Assembly (NCBI GenBank): GCA_938017765.1
Contig: CALIJH010000042.1
Coordinates: 1 to 7,264, forward strand
Source: an uncultured Leptotrichia sp.
Lineage (GTDB): Bacteria > Fusobacteriota > Fusobacteriia > Fusobacteriales > Leptotrichiaceae
Reading direction: 5' to 3'
Length of the DNA stretch: 7,264 nt
Position numbers and translations under genes: made by a program. Position 1 is the stretch's first letter. The number at the start of each line of letters is the position of its first letter. Under the pieces are notes generated by a model. It did no database searches and was not told the origin of the DNA. It was given only the letters and a program-made list of their open reading frames with translations. Below are positions 1 to 6,039 of the stretch, piece by piece.

Positions 1-90
1 TTAGGTTTTAAAGTAATTTGTAATGGAGAAGAGCTTTCAGAGGAAAAAATAAATTTATATTTAAAAAGGAGATATTACAATGAAAAATAA
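1..90 (+). CDS. 3' end of an unidentified gene (partial)
   Basis: The first frame is open from the window edge to a TAA at 88-90 and gives about 29 residues, ending in a basic, Tyr/Lys-rich tail (LYLKRRYYNEK). The other two forward frames hit stops within the first 15 bases. The frame ends 11 bases inside the following gene, whose ribosome binding site lies within it; this overlap is typical of co-transcribed, translationally coupled bacterial genes. Too little is visible to recognise a family, so no function is proposed. It could be a chance open frame, but the overlap with a well-placed downstream start favours a real gene end. Confidence 0.5.
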   Translation, partial: LGFKVICNGEELSEEKINLYLKRRYYNEK

Positions 91-1066
91 AGTATTTTTG
101 GCAGTTCTGTTGTTTTGTTCTATAATGTTGTTTGGAGAAAATAACACAAAAAAAATCAATGTTGCGGTGATTTATTCAGTCAGAGGAAAAGGAGATAAAT
201 CCAGAAATGATTCTGCATACGAAGGATTAATGAGAGCAAAAAAAGATTTTGGAATTGAATTTAAAGAGTTTACACAAAAAGTATCGATCTTAGATGTCGA
301 AGACCAGATAAAATTTCTTGCAAAAACTGAAAAATATGATTTAATAATAGGAATTCCTTATGAAATAAAACTCGGAATTGAAAGTATGGCAAAGGAATAC
401 CCAAAGCAAAAATTTGTAGTAACATATGAACGTCCTGATAATCAGCTATCCAATGTTGCAACACTTTTATTTAAAGAAGAAGAGGGAGGATTTCTTGCAG
501 GGGCATTGGCAGCAATGATGACAAAGACATATTCTGTAGGTTTTATCGGTTCTACTCAAATTGAAAACGTAAAAAGATACGAAAAAGGATTTAAGCAGGG
601 AGCAAAATATGTAAACAGCAAATTGGCTACAATGAGTTCCTACATTGAAGGAGAAAATCCATTTTTTGATATTCCAACAGGAAAAAAGAAAGCTGAAGAA
701 ATGATAAAAAAATATAAAACAGGAGTAATATTCCATGATGCAAGCGGAAGCGGAATAGGAATATTAAACGCAGCACAGGAAAACAAGATATTTGCCATAT
801 CTTCCGAACAGAATGAAGATAAACTCGCACCCGGAACAGTTCTGACTTCTGTTATGACAGATTTAAGTGTACCTGTCTATACTATAATTAAAAATACTGT
901 CAACGGTGATTTTCAAGGAAAGGAATACCGTTTCGGGCTTGCAGAAAATGCAATAAAAACTACTGATTTTACATATACGAAAGATATAATCGGAAAAGAA
1001 AAACTGAAAAAACTGGAAGAAATAAAAGAAATGATAAAAAATGGAAAAATAAAAGTCCAGAGATAG
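80..1066 (+). CDS. BMP/PnrA-family solute-binding protein (ABC transporter, nucleoside-type)
   Basis: This is a periplasmic binding protein of the basic membrane protein (BMP)/PnrA family, whose known members bind nucleosides for ABC import. Residues 1-19 form a short signal peptide (Lys-rich start, hydrophobic core, likely cut near LFG). Cys13 is not in a lipobox, so the protein is probably soluble in a periplasm rather than a lipoprotein. Family landmarks in order are: strand NVAVIYS (27-33), DKSRNDSAYEG (39-49), FKEEEGGFLAGALAA (131-145), VGFIGS with the following KRYEKGF (153-171), GVIFHDASGSGIG (215-227), LAPGTVLTS (249-257) and a Lys-rich end. The 328-residue length is normal. AGGAG at 67-71, 8 bases before the ATG, fixes the start. 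No permease or ATPase gene lies in the window. Several positions that are near-invariant in nucleoside-binding members differ here: Arg42 for the usual Phe, Glu243 for Asp and Thr260 for Lys. The exact ligand is therefore uncertain. Confidence 0.88.
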   Translation: MKNKVFLAVLLFCSIMLFGENNTKKINVAVIYSVRGKGDKSRNDSAYEGLMRAKKDFGIEFKEFTQKVSILDVEDQIKFLAKTEKYDLIIGIPYEIKLGIESMAKEYPKQKFVVTYERPDNQLSNVATLLFKEEEGGFLAGALAAMMTKTYSVGFIGSTQIENVKRYEKGFKQGAKYVNSKLATMSSYIEGENPFFDIPTGKKKAEEMIKKYKTGVIFHDASGSGIGILNAAQENKIFAISSEQNEDKLAPGTVLTSVMTDLSVPVYTIIKNTVNGDFQGKEYRFGLAENAIKTTDFTYTKDIIGKEKLKKLEEIKEMIKNGKIKVQR

Positions 1067-1204
1067 AAAAGAAATTAGAAAATACTACAGATAAATGCCT
1101 TGGATATTTAGAGGTATATATTCATAAAGAAGAAGAATAAAAACACAATAATAAAATTAAGGTTTTTCTGATAAAATTGAGTAAAGAATAATAATAAAAA
1201 CAAT

Positions 1205-1234
1205 AAAAGAAAATAGTAAAAAAGAAAATAGTAA
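1205..1234 (+). repeat. Perfect 15-bp tandem repeat, two copies
   Basis: AAAAGAAAATAGTAA occurs twice head to tail without a mismatch (1205-1219 and 1220-1234), ending directly before the GAAAGGA ribosome binding site of the next gene. The surrounding 1067-1252 gap is purine-rich and low in complexity, so slippage duplication is the simplest origin. A role in start-site spacing or as a phase-variable tract is possible, but nothing in the sequence shows it. Confidence 0.8.
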
Positions 1235-1252
1235 TGAAAGGATATTGCAAAT

Positions 1253-1894
1253 ATGAAAATTTCTGATTATAAACTCTTAATCGATTATATTTCCTATAGT
1301 AATATGAAATATATAAATCCTGACAAAGCAGGTCCTGATAAAGAGAAAATGGAAACTATAAAAAAATCAGGACAGGCTGCAAGAAAAATATTTACGGAAA
1401 TTGCAAAAAGTTTTGAAGAGAAACTCGAAGAATTTAAAATGCAGAAAGTCAGCGGCTGGATGAATCAGGCACAGATATGCCGTCCTTATTTCTGGGTATT
1501 TTTAAAAAAAGACAATGAAAAACGTGATGAAACGGGGATTGCGTTAAGGCTTTTTGGTGAAGGGAATGATACGGGAATTTCTTTGGAAGTAAGTTTTCTT
1601 GAAAGAGGAATAGGAAAAAATACAATCGAAAATCAGAATAAAGTTTTAGAATTACCTATAAAAAAACCGCTTTATTATTATGTGCAGATTGACGGGAAAG
1701 ATTATCAGATAGAGGGGAATGAGGAAAATCGTCAAAAACTTATAAAAGACGTGGCTGATAAGAAAGTCAGAAAAGTTTTAGTTAAATATAACGTGAATAA
1801 TATAATAAATTTTAAAAATTCAGATGATTTAAACAATGAATTATTAAAAGGATTTGAGTTATTACTTCCTTATTATGAAGTAACAAAATTATGA
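1253..1894 (+). CDS. Hypothetical protein, 213 residues
   Basis: I do not recognise this protein with certainty. It has no signal peptide or membrane segment and is probably cytosolic. The N-terminal part (about 1-65) is a charged, Lys/Glu-rich helical region. A central segment has SGWMNQAQ then R77-PYFW81, followed by strand-rich sequence (GIALRLFG, GISLEVSFLERG). The second half has LYYYVQIDGKDYQI (140-153) and an acidic helix, and ends in LLLPYYEVTKL. The W...RxxFW pattern followed by strands vaguely recalls the HI_0552 family (Pfam PF10786), but this is a weak memory-based resemblance. The start is chosen from GAAAGGA at 1236-1242, 10 bases before the ATG; the ATG at 1234 in another frame stops after ten codons. 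The gene is separated by 186 bases from the gene before it and by the pyr control region from the one after, so it may be monocistronic. I see no convincing terminator after it. Confidence 0.75.
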   Translation: MKISDYKLLIDYISYSNMKYINPDKAGPDKEKMETIKKSGQAARKIFTEIAKSFEEKLEEFKMQKVSGWMNQAQICRPYFWVFLKKDNEKRDETGIALRLFGEGNDTGISLEVSFLERGIGKNTIENQNKVLELPIKKPLYYYVQIDGKDYQIEGNEENRQKLIKDVADKKVRKVLVKYNVNNIINFKNSDDLNNELLKGFELLLPYYEVTKL

Positions 1895-1935
1895 AATAAT
1901 GAAATTATAAGATAATAAAATCCTTTTAAATGCAG

Positions 1936-1964
1936 TTGTTTCAGTAAATTATATTTATTAAAAT
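1936..1964 (+). promoter_or_regulatory. Candidate promoter P1 of the pyr operon
   Basis: TTGTTT (1936-1941) and TAAAAT (1959-1964) are separated by 17 bases. A transcript starting near 1971 would include the entire inverted repeat at 2016-2073 as a 5' stem-loop. Promoter-like hexamers are common in DNA this AT-rich, so this is only a candidate. Confidence 0.3.
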
Positions 1965-1998
1965 AAAAAAAATTTATAAAAATAAAGGCTTAAAACTA

Positions 1999-2027
1999 TT
2001 GAAAAATAGGAAAAAATCTGATATTAT
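1999..2027 (+). promoter_or_regulatory. Candidate promoter P2 of the pyr operon
   Basis: TTGAAA (1999-2004) and TATTAT (2022-2027) have a 17-base spacer. A perfect TATAAT overlaps at 2025-2030 but would give a 20-base spacer, and another TATAAT lies at 2042-2047 without a good -35. The -10 region falls inside the left arm of the inverted repeat at 2016-2035, so a protein binding that repeat would cover the promoter. If P2 is used, transcription would begin near 2034. Confidence 0.4.
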
Positions 2028-2073
2028 AATTAAAGTTTGAATATAATGGAAATTTTTAAATATAGTATCAGAT
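2016..2073 (+). repeat. Long imperfect inverted repeat just before the pyr leader ORF
   Basis: Bases 2016-2035 pair with 2054-2073: 17 Watson-Crick pairs, two T/G positions that would be G-U wobbles in the sense RNA, and one A-A mismatch. The unpaired centre is 18 bases (2036-2053) and contains TATAAT. The outer half is the clearest part, TCTGATA against TATCAGA. The right arm stops one base before AGGAG (2074-2078), the ribosome binding site of the leader ORF. It could be an RNA stem-loop if transcription starts upstream, or a DNA operator or cruciform over the promoter. Confidence 0.55.
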
Positions 2074-2087
2074 AGGAGAAAATACAA

Positions 2088-2354
2088 ATGTTCATATTTT
2101 TTTATATCAAAAATGATTATAAAACAATATTTAATAAATTTAAATTGGCAGCCTTGAATTTTCTATCTTATTTGATTTTATATTTTATTTTCAAAACAAG
2201 AATTTTTGATTTGTATTTATACGATCTATTTTCAAAAAAGAAATCTAAAAAGACACAAATTAAATTTTTAAATTTCTTAAGAATTATTACTATTTTATAT
2301 ATTAGAGAGAATAAAAATATTTTATTTAAATATTATTATTCTCTTTTTTTATAA
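2088..2354 (+). CDS. Probable pyr leader peptide (88 codons), regulatory
   Basis: This 88-codon frame has a good ribosome binding site (AGGAG 2074-2078, 9 bases before the ATG) and ends 24 bases before pyrB. About 57% of its residues are Phe, Leu, Ile or Tyr. It contains no Gly, Pro, Val, Trp, His or Cys, and no internal Met. The sense strand is U-rich, with a T7 run at 2097-2103 and T5 runs at 2203-2207 and 2265-2269. Its last 17 codons run through a terminator-like hairpin (2304-2350) and the stop codon lies just past the T-tract. This is the layout of the enterobacterial pyrBI leader (pyrL, 44 codons). There, UTP shortage makes RNA polymerase pause at U-runs so that the leader ribosome blocks the terminator. 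I therefore infer a cis-acting leader peptide. The alternative is a small membrane-associated protein; the lack of ordinary residues and the hairpin overlap argue against that. Confidence 0.65.
   Translation: MFIFFYIKNDYKTIFNKFKLAALNFLSYLILYFIFKTRIFDLYLYDLFSKKKSKKTQIKFLNFLRIITILYIRENKNILFKYYYSLFL
2304..2350 (+). terminator. Candidate attenuator (intrinsic terminator) before pyrB
   Basis: Bases 2306-2322 (AGAGAATAAAAATATTT) pair with 2328-2344, with one A-A mismatch and a 5-base loop (2323-2327). A G-U pair and an A-T pair can be added at the base (2305/2345, 2304/2346). A run of seven T follows from 2344 to 2350. The stem is AT-rich apart from two G-C pairs near its foot, but it is long and perfectly placed: inside the last codons of the leader ORF and 18 bases before the AGGAGG of pyrB. 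A ribosome at the end of the leader frame would cover the whole stem. Confidence 0.68.
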
Positions 2355-2378
2355 ATAAAAAATTTATAGGAGGCAGTA

Positions 2379-3311
2379 ATGAACATAAAGGATATTATTT
2401 CAATGAATGATATGAGTAAGGAAGAAATCCTGAATATCTTGAAAATAGCGGAAAAAATAGAAGATATCTCGGAAGAAGAAAAACTTAAATTTTTACATGG
2501 TAAAATAATTTCGACATTATTTTTTGAGCCAAGCACAAGGACAAAAATGTCATTTGAGTCGGCTGCATTAAGATTGGGAGCTGAAATATTGCATTTTCCT
2601 CCTCTTGAACTGACTTCCTTAAAAAAGGGAGAATCGTTTACCGATATGATAAAAATGGTAGAATCCTATTCCGATGTTATAGTAGTAAGACATCCTTATG
2701 ACGGTGCGGCAAGACTTGCGGCGAATACTTCAAAAAAACCTGTACTCAATGCGGGAGACGGCTCAAATCAACATCCAAGTCAGACTTTACTGGATTTATA
2801 TACCATTCTTAAAGAAAAAGGTACTCTGAATAATATATCAATAGCTTTTGTCGGTGATTTGAAATATGGAAGAACTGTACATTCGTTGGTAAAGGCGTTA
2901 ACACATTTTAATCCGAAAATATATTTTATATCTCCTGAAATACTCCAAATGCCTCAATATTTACTCGACGATTTGGATAAAAATAATGTTAAATATGAAA
3001 TTTTGAAAGATTTTAGAGATTGTTTAAATAAAATAGATGTATTTTATATGACGAGAATACAGCGGGAAAGATTTCCGGACATAGAAGATTACGAAAAAGT
3101 CAAAGGGGTTTATGTGATAAATAAAGAAAATATAGTCGGAAAATGTAAAGAAGATATGATTATACTGCATCCTCTTCCAAGAGTAGATGAAATAGTGACG
3201 GATCTGGACGATACAAAATATGCTCTTTATTTTAAACAGGCTAAAAATGGAATACCTGTAAGACAGGCTATGATAATGACAGTATTGGATAAGGTAAAAG
3301 AGTATTTCTAA
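2379..3311 (+). CDS. pyrB: Aspartate carbamoyltransferase, catalytic subunit
   Basis: PyrB condenses carbamoyl phosphate with aspartate to give N-carbamoyl-aspartate, the committed step of pyrimidine synthesis, in the cytosol. The 310 residues match the family length. The carbamoyl-phosphate motif FFEPSTRTKMSFE spans 48-60 (Ser52, Thr53, Arg54, Thr55). The 80s loop contributes Ser80 and a Lys of LKKGE (81-85), and next come VRHP with Arg104, NQHPSQT (130-136, His132 and Gln135), VGDLKYGRTVHSL (158-170, Arg165), YMTRIQRER (223-231, Arg226) and HPLPRVDEI (264-272). Close agreement with the E. coli type, plus pyrI downstream, points to the class that forms a dodecamer with regulatory chains. AGGAGG at 2368-2373, 5 bases before the ATG, sets the start. 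Expression is probably controlled by the leader and attenuator directly upstream. A 186-base gap separates it from pyrI. Confidence 0.97.
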   Translation: MNIKDIISMNDMSKEEILNILKIAEKIEDISEEEKLKFLHGKIISTLFFEPSTRTKMSFESAALRLGAEILHFPPLELTSLKKGESFTDMIKMVESYSDVIVVRHPYDGAARLAANTSKKPVLNAGDGSNQHPSQTLLDLYTILKEKGTLNNISIAFVGDLKYGRTVHSLVKALTHFNPKIYFISPEILQMPQYLLDDLDKNNVKYEILKDFRDCLNKIDVFYMTRIQRERFPDIEDYEKVKGVYVINKENIVGKCKEDMIILHPLPRVDEIVTDLDDTKYALYFKQAKNGIPVRQAMIMTVLDKVKEYF

Positions 3312-3497
3312 AAAAGAAAAGAATATCTTTTAAGACAATCGGAAAACTGTAAAACTACGATAAAATAGTCATTAGCAGCAAGATTATTGGTATTTTAGTA
3401 ATAATATAACAATGTACTGTAAAATAAAATCAAGAAAAATAAAAATCAATAAAAATGAAAAACAGGAGAAAATAAAAATCGAAAGAAGGTAATCAAT

Positions 3498-3968
3498 ATG
3501 GAAAATAAAGTAAGAGAATTACAGATAACAGCTCTAAAAAACGGAATAGTCATAGACCATATTCCTGTTGAAAAAACATTTCCTATTGTGGAAATATTAG
3601 GTTTAAGAGAATATAACGAAGTAATAACGGTAGCGTGTAATCTGAAAAGCAGTTCATTAGGAAAAAAAGGACTGATAAAAATAGAAGATAAAAATCTTGG
3701 AGAAAGAGAATTAGGAGAAATTGCCTTATTGGCTCCTGATGTAACAATCAATATTATCGAAAATTTCAAAGTTGTAAAGAAAATCAAACTGGCAATACCT
3801 AATGAAATAGTGGGATTAATAAAATGTAATAATAATAAATGCATATCAAATCATGAAGATATAGTATCAAAATTTATAAAAAAAATTGATGATAATAAAA
3901 TAAAATATAAATGCTTTTATTGTGAAAGAGTGATTTCAGAAAATGAAATAGAATTAAAAACTTTTTAG
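3498..3968 (+). CDS. pyrI: Aspartate carbamoyltransferase, regulatory subunit
   Basis: PyrI is the non-catalytic chain that binds nucleotides (in E. coli CTP/UTP inhibit and ATP activates) and transmits the signal to PyrB. The 156-residue length is typical. The N-terminal allosteric domain has NGIVIDHIPVEKTF (15-28), matching the family's GTVIDHIP segment, with Asp20 and His21 at the nucleotide site, and a Lys-rich stretch near 91-97. The C-terminal zinc domain keeps all four cysteines: Cys110, Cys115, Cys139 and Cys142 (C-x4-C and C-x2-C). These are one residue off the E. coli positions and hold the PyrB contact. GAAGGT at 3485-3490, 7 bases before the ATG, sets the start. Its TAG stop is followed closely by the ribosome binding site of pyrF, so the two are co-translated. 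The 186-base gap before it is unusually long for genes of one complex. Confidence 0.95.
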   Translation: MENKVRELQITALKNGIVIDHIPVEKTFPIVEILGLREYNEVITVACNLKSSSLGKKGLIKIEDKNLGERELGEIALLAPDVTINIIENFKVVKKIKLAIPNEIVGLIKCNNNKCISNHEDIVSKFIKKIDDNKIKYKCFYCERVISENEIELKTF

Positions 3969-3971
3969 TGA

Positions 3972-3977
3972 AAGGGG
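3972..3977 (+). promoter_or_regulatory. Ribosome binding site that decides the pyrF start
   Basis: AAGGGG lies 8 bases before the TTG at 3986. The longer in-frame reading from the GTG at 3968 would place this Shine-Dalgarno sequence inside the coding region, and the U- and A-rich bases before 3968 offer no ribosome binding site. Confidence 0.75.
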
Positions 3978-3985
3978 AAATAAAA

Positions 3986-4720
3986 TTGAATATAGAAGAA
4001 AAAGCGAAGAATAAGCTAATTGTGGCATTGGACTATAACAATCTTAAAGATGTTGAAAAAATAGTTGAAGAGCTTGGAAACTATGTAAGTATATATAAAG
4101 TCGGACTTGAGATATTTTTGAATACAAAAGGGGAAATAATAGACTATCTACATAAGAAGGGCAAAAAAATATTTTTGGATTTGAAATTTCATGATATTAC
4201 AAATACTGTAAAATCTGCCTGTGAATATGCTATTAAAAAAAATGTATTTATGTTTAATATACATTGCTCCAATGGGAGTAAAACGATGAAAGAAGTTTCG
4301 GAACTTTTAAAAAAGTATAATTCAAATTCACTTTTGATAGGCGTTACTGTGCTTACTAATCTCTCGGAAAGAGATATACAGGAAATGTTTAAAAGTACTG
4401 TAAATCTTGAAGAAATGGTTCTGAATATGGCAACATTGGCAAGAAACAATGGAATGCGAGGAATTGTATGTTCCTCAAATGAAGCGCAGCTTATAAAAGA
4501 AAAGCTTGGAACGGATTTTATTACTGTCTGTCCGGGAATAAGACCGCAATTTGCCATAAATGGAAAAGATGACCAGAGTAGGATAATGACTCCTTATAAT
4601 GCAGTAAAAAACAATGCTGATTTTCTTGTAGTCGGTAGACCGATAACAAAATCTGAAAATCCTGTAAAAGCTGCAAAGTCTATACTACAGGAAATAACGG
4701 ACGCCATAAATGGAGAATAA
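3986..4720 (+). CDS. pyrF: Orotidine 5'-phosphate decarboxylase
   Basis: PyrF converts OMP to UMP, the last step of the pathway, as a cytosolic (beta/alpha)8-barrel dimer. I start it at TTG 3986 because AAGGGG (3972-3977) is 8 bases upstream; this gives 244 residues, within the normal range. An in-frame GTG at 3968 would add six residues and overlap the pyrI stop by one base. Numbering from TTG, the barrel opens with LIVALDY (11-17) and continues with YKVGLE (37-42). The catalytic D-x-K-x-x-D is in FLDLKFHDITNTV (Asp65, Lys67, Asp70). Next come the GVTVLT strand, VCPGIRP (181-187, phosphate-loop region) and VVGRPIT (215-221), which binds the phosphate. It lies 17 bases after pyrI and 32 before pyrC, consistent with one operon. 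Confidence 0.95.
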   Translation: MNIEEKAKNKLIVALDYNNLKDVEKIVEELGNYVSIYKVGLEIFLNTKGEIIDYLHKKGKKIFLDLKFHDITNTVKSACEYAIKKNVFMFNIHCSNGSKTMKEVSELLKKYNSNSLLIGVTVLTNLSERDIQEMFKSTVNLEEMVLNMATLARNNGMRGIVCSSNEAQLIKEKLGTDFITVCPGIRPQFAINGKDDQSRIMTPYNAVKNNADFLVVGRPITKSENPVKAAKSILQEITDAINGE

Positions 4721-4752
4721 TCAAAAATTTTGTCAAATAATTTGGAGAAATA

Positions 4753-6039
4753 ATGAAAAATAATAAAAATATGAAAAAAATAATACTTTTAAAAAACGGG
4801 AAAAATGTATATGGTCAGAAAATGGAAATATTGATTACAGGAGAAAAAATTCAGAAAATTGCTGAAGAAATATCTGAAAAGGAAATTGAAATTTTAGGAA
4901 AAAATATCGAAATCAAGGATTTGGGAAAAAAACTCCTGATGCCCGGAATAATAGATATTCATACGCATATGAGAGATCCCGGAATAACTCATAAAGAAGA
5001 TTTTGAAACAGGTTCAAGAGCGTGTGCTAAAGGCGGGATTACTACATTCTACGATATGCCGAATACTGTTCCGACTACTACGACTTTAAAAAATCTGTTA
5101 TTAAAGAAAAAAGAAGCAGCCGAAAAATCCATTGTAAACTACGGATTTCATTTTGGAGGAAGCAAAAACAATAATATTGGTGAAATAAAAAATATTTTGA
5201 AAGAAAAAAGAGCAAATAGTGTAAAAATTTTTATGAATGTAACTACAGGAGAAATGCTTATAGAAGATGATGAAATATTGAAAGAAATATTTAAAAATTC
5301 AAAACTTGTATTAGTACATGCTGAAAATGGAATGATAGATAAAGCATTGTCATTAAATGAAAAATATGGAAAAGGGGTCTATATCTGTCATATTCCTTCA
5401 AAAAAAGAACTGATAAAAGTTATAAACGGGAAAAAAAATAGAAATGTAAATAACGAAAAACATCCTGTTTACGTGGAAGTTACTCCACATCATTTATTTT
5501 TAAATGAAAAAATAAGGGAAAGTAACGATAGAAATAAAATGCTTTTAAGAATGAAACCTGAATTGAGAACGGAAAAAGATAATCAGTTTTTATGGGAAGC
5601 ATTGGTAAATGATGATATTGACACTATCGGGACTGACCACGCTCCTCATCTGATAGGAGAAAAACTTGAAAAAGTTACTTTCGGAATGCCCGGAGTGGAA
5701 ACATCTTTAGGACTTATGCTGAATGCTTATAATAACGGAAAAATTCCCCTCGAAAAGATACAGAAATTAATGTGTGAAAATCCTGCCGAAATAATGAAAA
5801 TAGTGAAAAGAGGAAAACTAAAAGAGGGATATTATGCAGACATCATTATAATTGATTTGGATAAGGAGTGGACTGTAAAAAACGAAGAATGTGAGAGTAA
5901 ATGTAAATGGAGTCCGTATGAGGGTTGGAGATTAAAAGGAAAGAATATGATGACCATTGTAAATGGCGAAATAATCTATGAAAATGGAAAAATAAAAGAT
6001 AATATAAAAAAGGGAAAGGAAGTCGAATTTTATGAATAA
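4753..6039 (+). CDS. pyrC: Dihydroorotase (class I, CAD-like)
   Basis: PyrC reversibly cyclises carbamoyl-aspartate to dihydroorotate; it is a zinc amidohydrolase. The 428 residues fit the long class I form. Likely metal ligands are His70 and His72 in DIHTHMRDPG (68-77, with Arg74 for substrate), Lys158 in SVKIF (probably carbamylated), His189 in VHAE, His213 in CHIPS, and Asp295 in GTDHAPH (293-299). MPNTVPT (102-108), VTPHHLF (243-249), RMKPELR (266-272) and FGMPGVET (310-317) are also family segments. The bridging Lys in VKIFMN and the overall pattern look more like the dihydroorotase domain of animal CAD than the Asp-containing Bacillus type. TGGAG at 4743-4747, 5 bases before the ATG, sets the start; Met7 is a possible but badly spaced alternative. 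The last 8 bases overlap pyrE. Confidence 0.95.
   Translation: MKNNKNMKKIILLKNGKNVYGQKMEILITGEKIQKIAEEISEKEIEILGKNIEIKDLGKKLLMPGIIDIHTHMRDPGITHKEDFETGSRACAKGGITTFYDMPNTVPTTTTLKNLLLKKKEAAEKSIVNYGFHFGGSKNNNIGEIKNILKEKRANSVKIFMNVTTGEMLIEDDEILKEIFKNSKLVLVHAENGMIDKALSLNEKYGKGVYICHIPSKKELIKVINGKKNRNVNNEKHPVYVEVTPHHLFLNEKIRESNDRNKMLLRMKPELRTEKDNQFLWEALVNDDIDTIGTDHAPHLIGEKLEKVTFGMPGVETSLGLMLNAYNNGKIPLEKIQKLMCENPAEIMKIVKRGKLKEGYYADIIIIDLDKEWTVKNEECESKCKWSPYEGWRLKGKNMMTIVNGEIIYENGKIKDNIKKGKEVEFYE

Noticed and set aside
467..830. Two overlapping open frames on the minus strand within the BMP gene
   Set aside because: Low-complexity Phe/Leu/Ser-rich translations antisense to a clearly conserved gene; they are shadows.
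1054..1063. AGTCCAGAGA, which resembles the first part of the PyrR-binding loop consensus found in Gram-positive pyr leaders
   Set aside because: It lies in the last codons of the BMP gene about 1.3 kb before pyrB, lacks the GGYU part of the motif and has no flanking stem, so it is most likely chance.
1057..1140. Open stretch after the BMP gene reading ...TTDKCLGYLEVYIHKEEE then TAA
   Set aside because: It has no usable start codon or ribosome binding site and is only about 27 codons; it may be a gene remnant but cannot be supported.
1895..1998. Possible terminator after the 213-residue hypothetical gene
   Set aside because: Only short AT pairings such as TTTATT/AATAAA with tiny loops can be drawn; none has a stable stem followed by a T-tract.
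3446..3844. 132-codon minus-strand frame opposite pyrI
   Set aside because: It is antisense to a protein with all expected PyrI motifs and its translation has no domain-like character.
3968..3985. GTG at 3968 as start of pyrF
   Set aside because: No ribosome binding site precedes it, while the TTG at 3986 has AAGGGG at good spacing.
4189..4557. 122-codon minus-strand frame opposite pyrF
   Set aside because: It lies fully antisense to the conserved barrel of PyrF and is explained by codon bias on the other strand.
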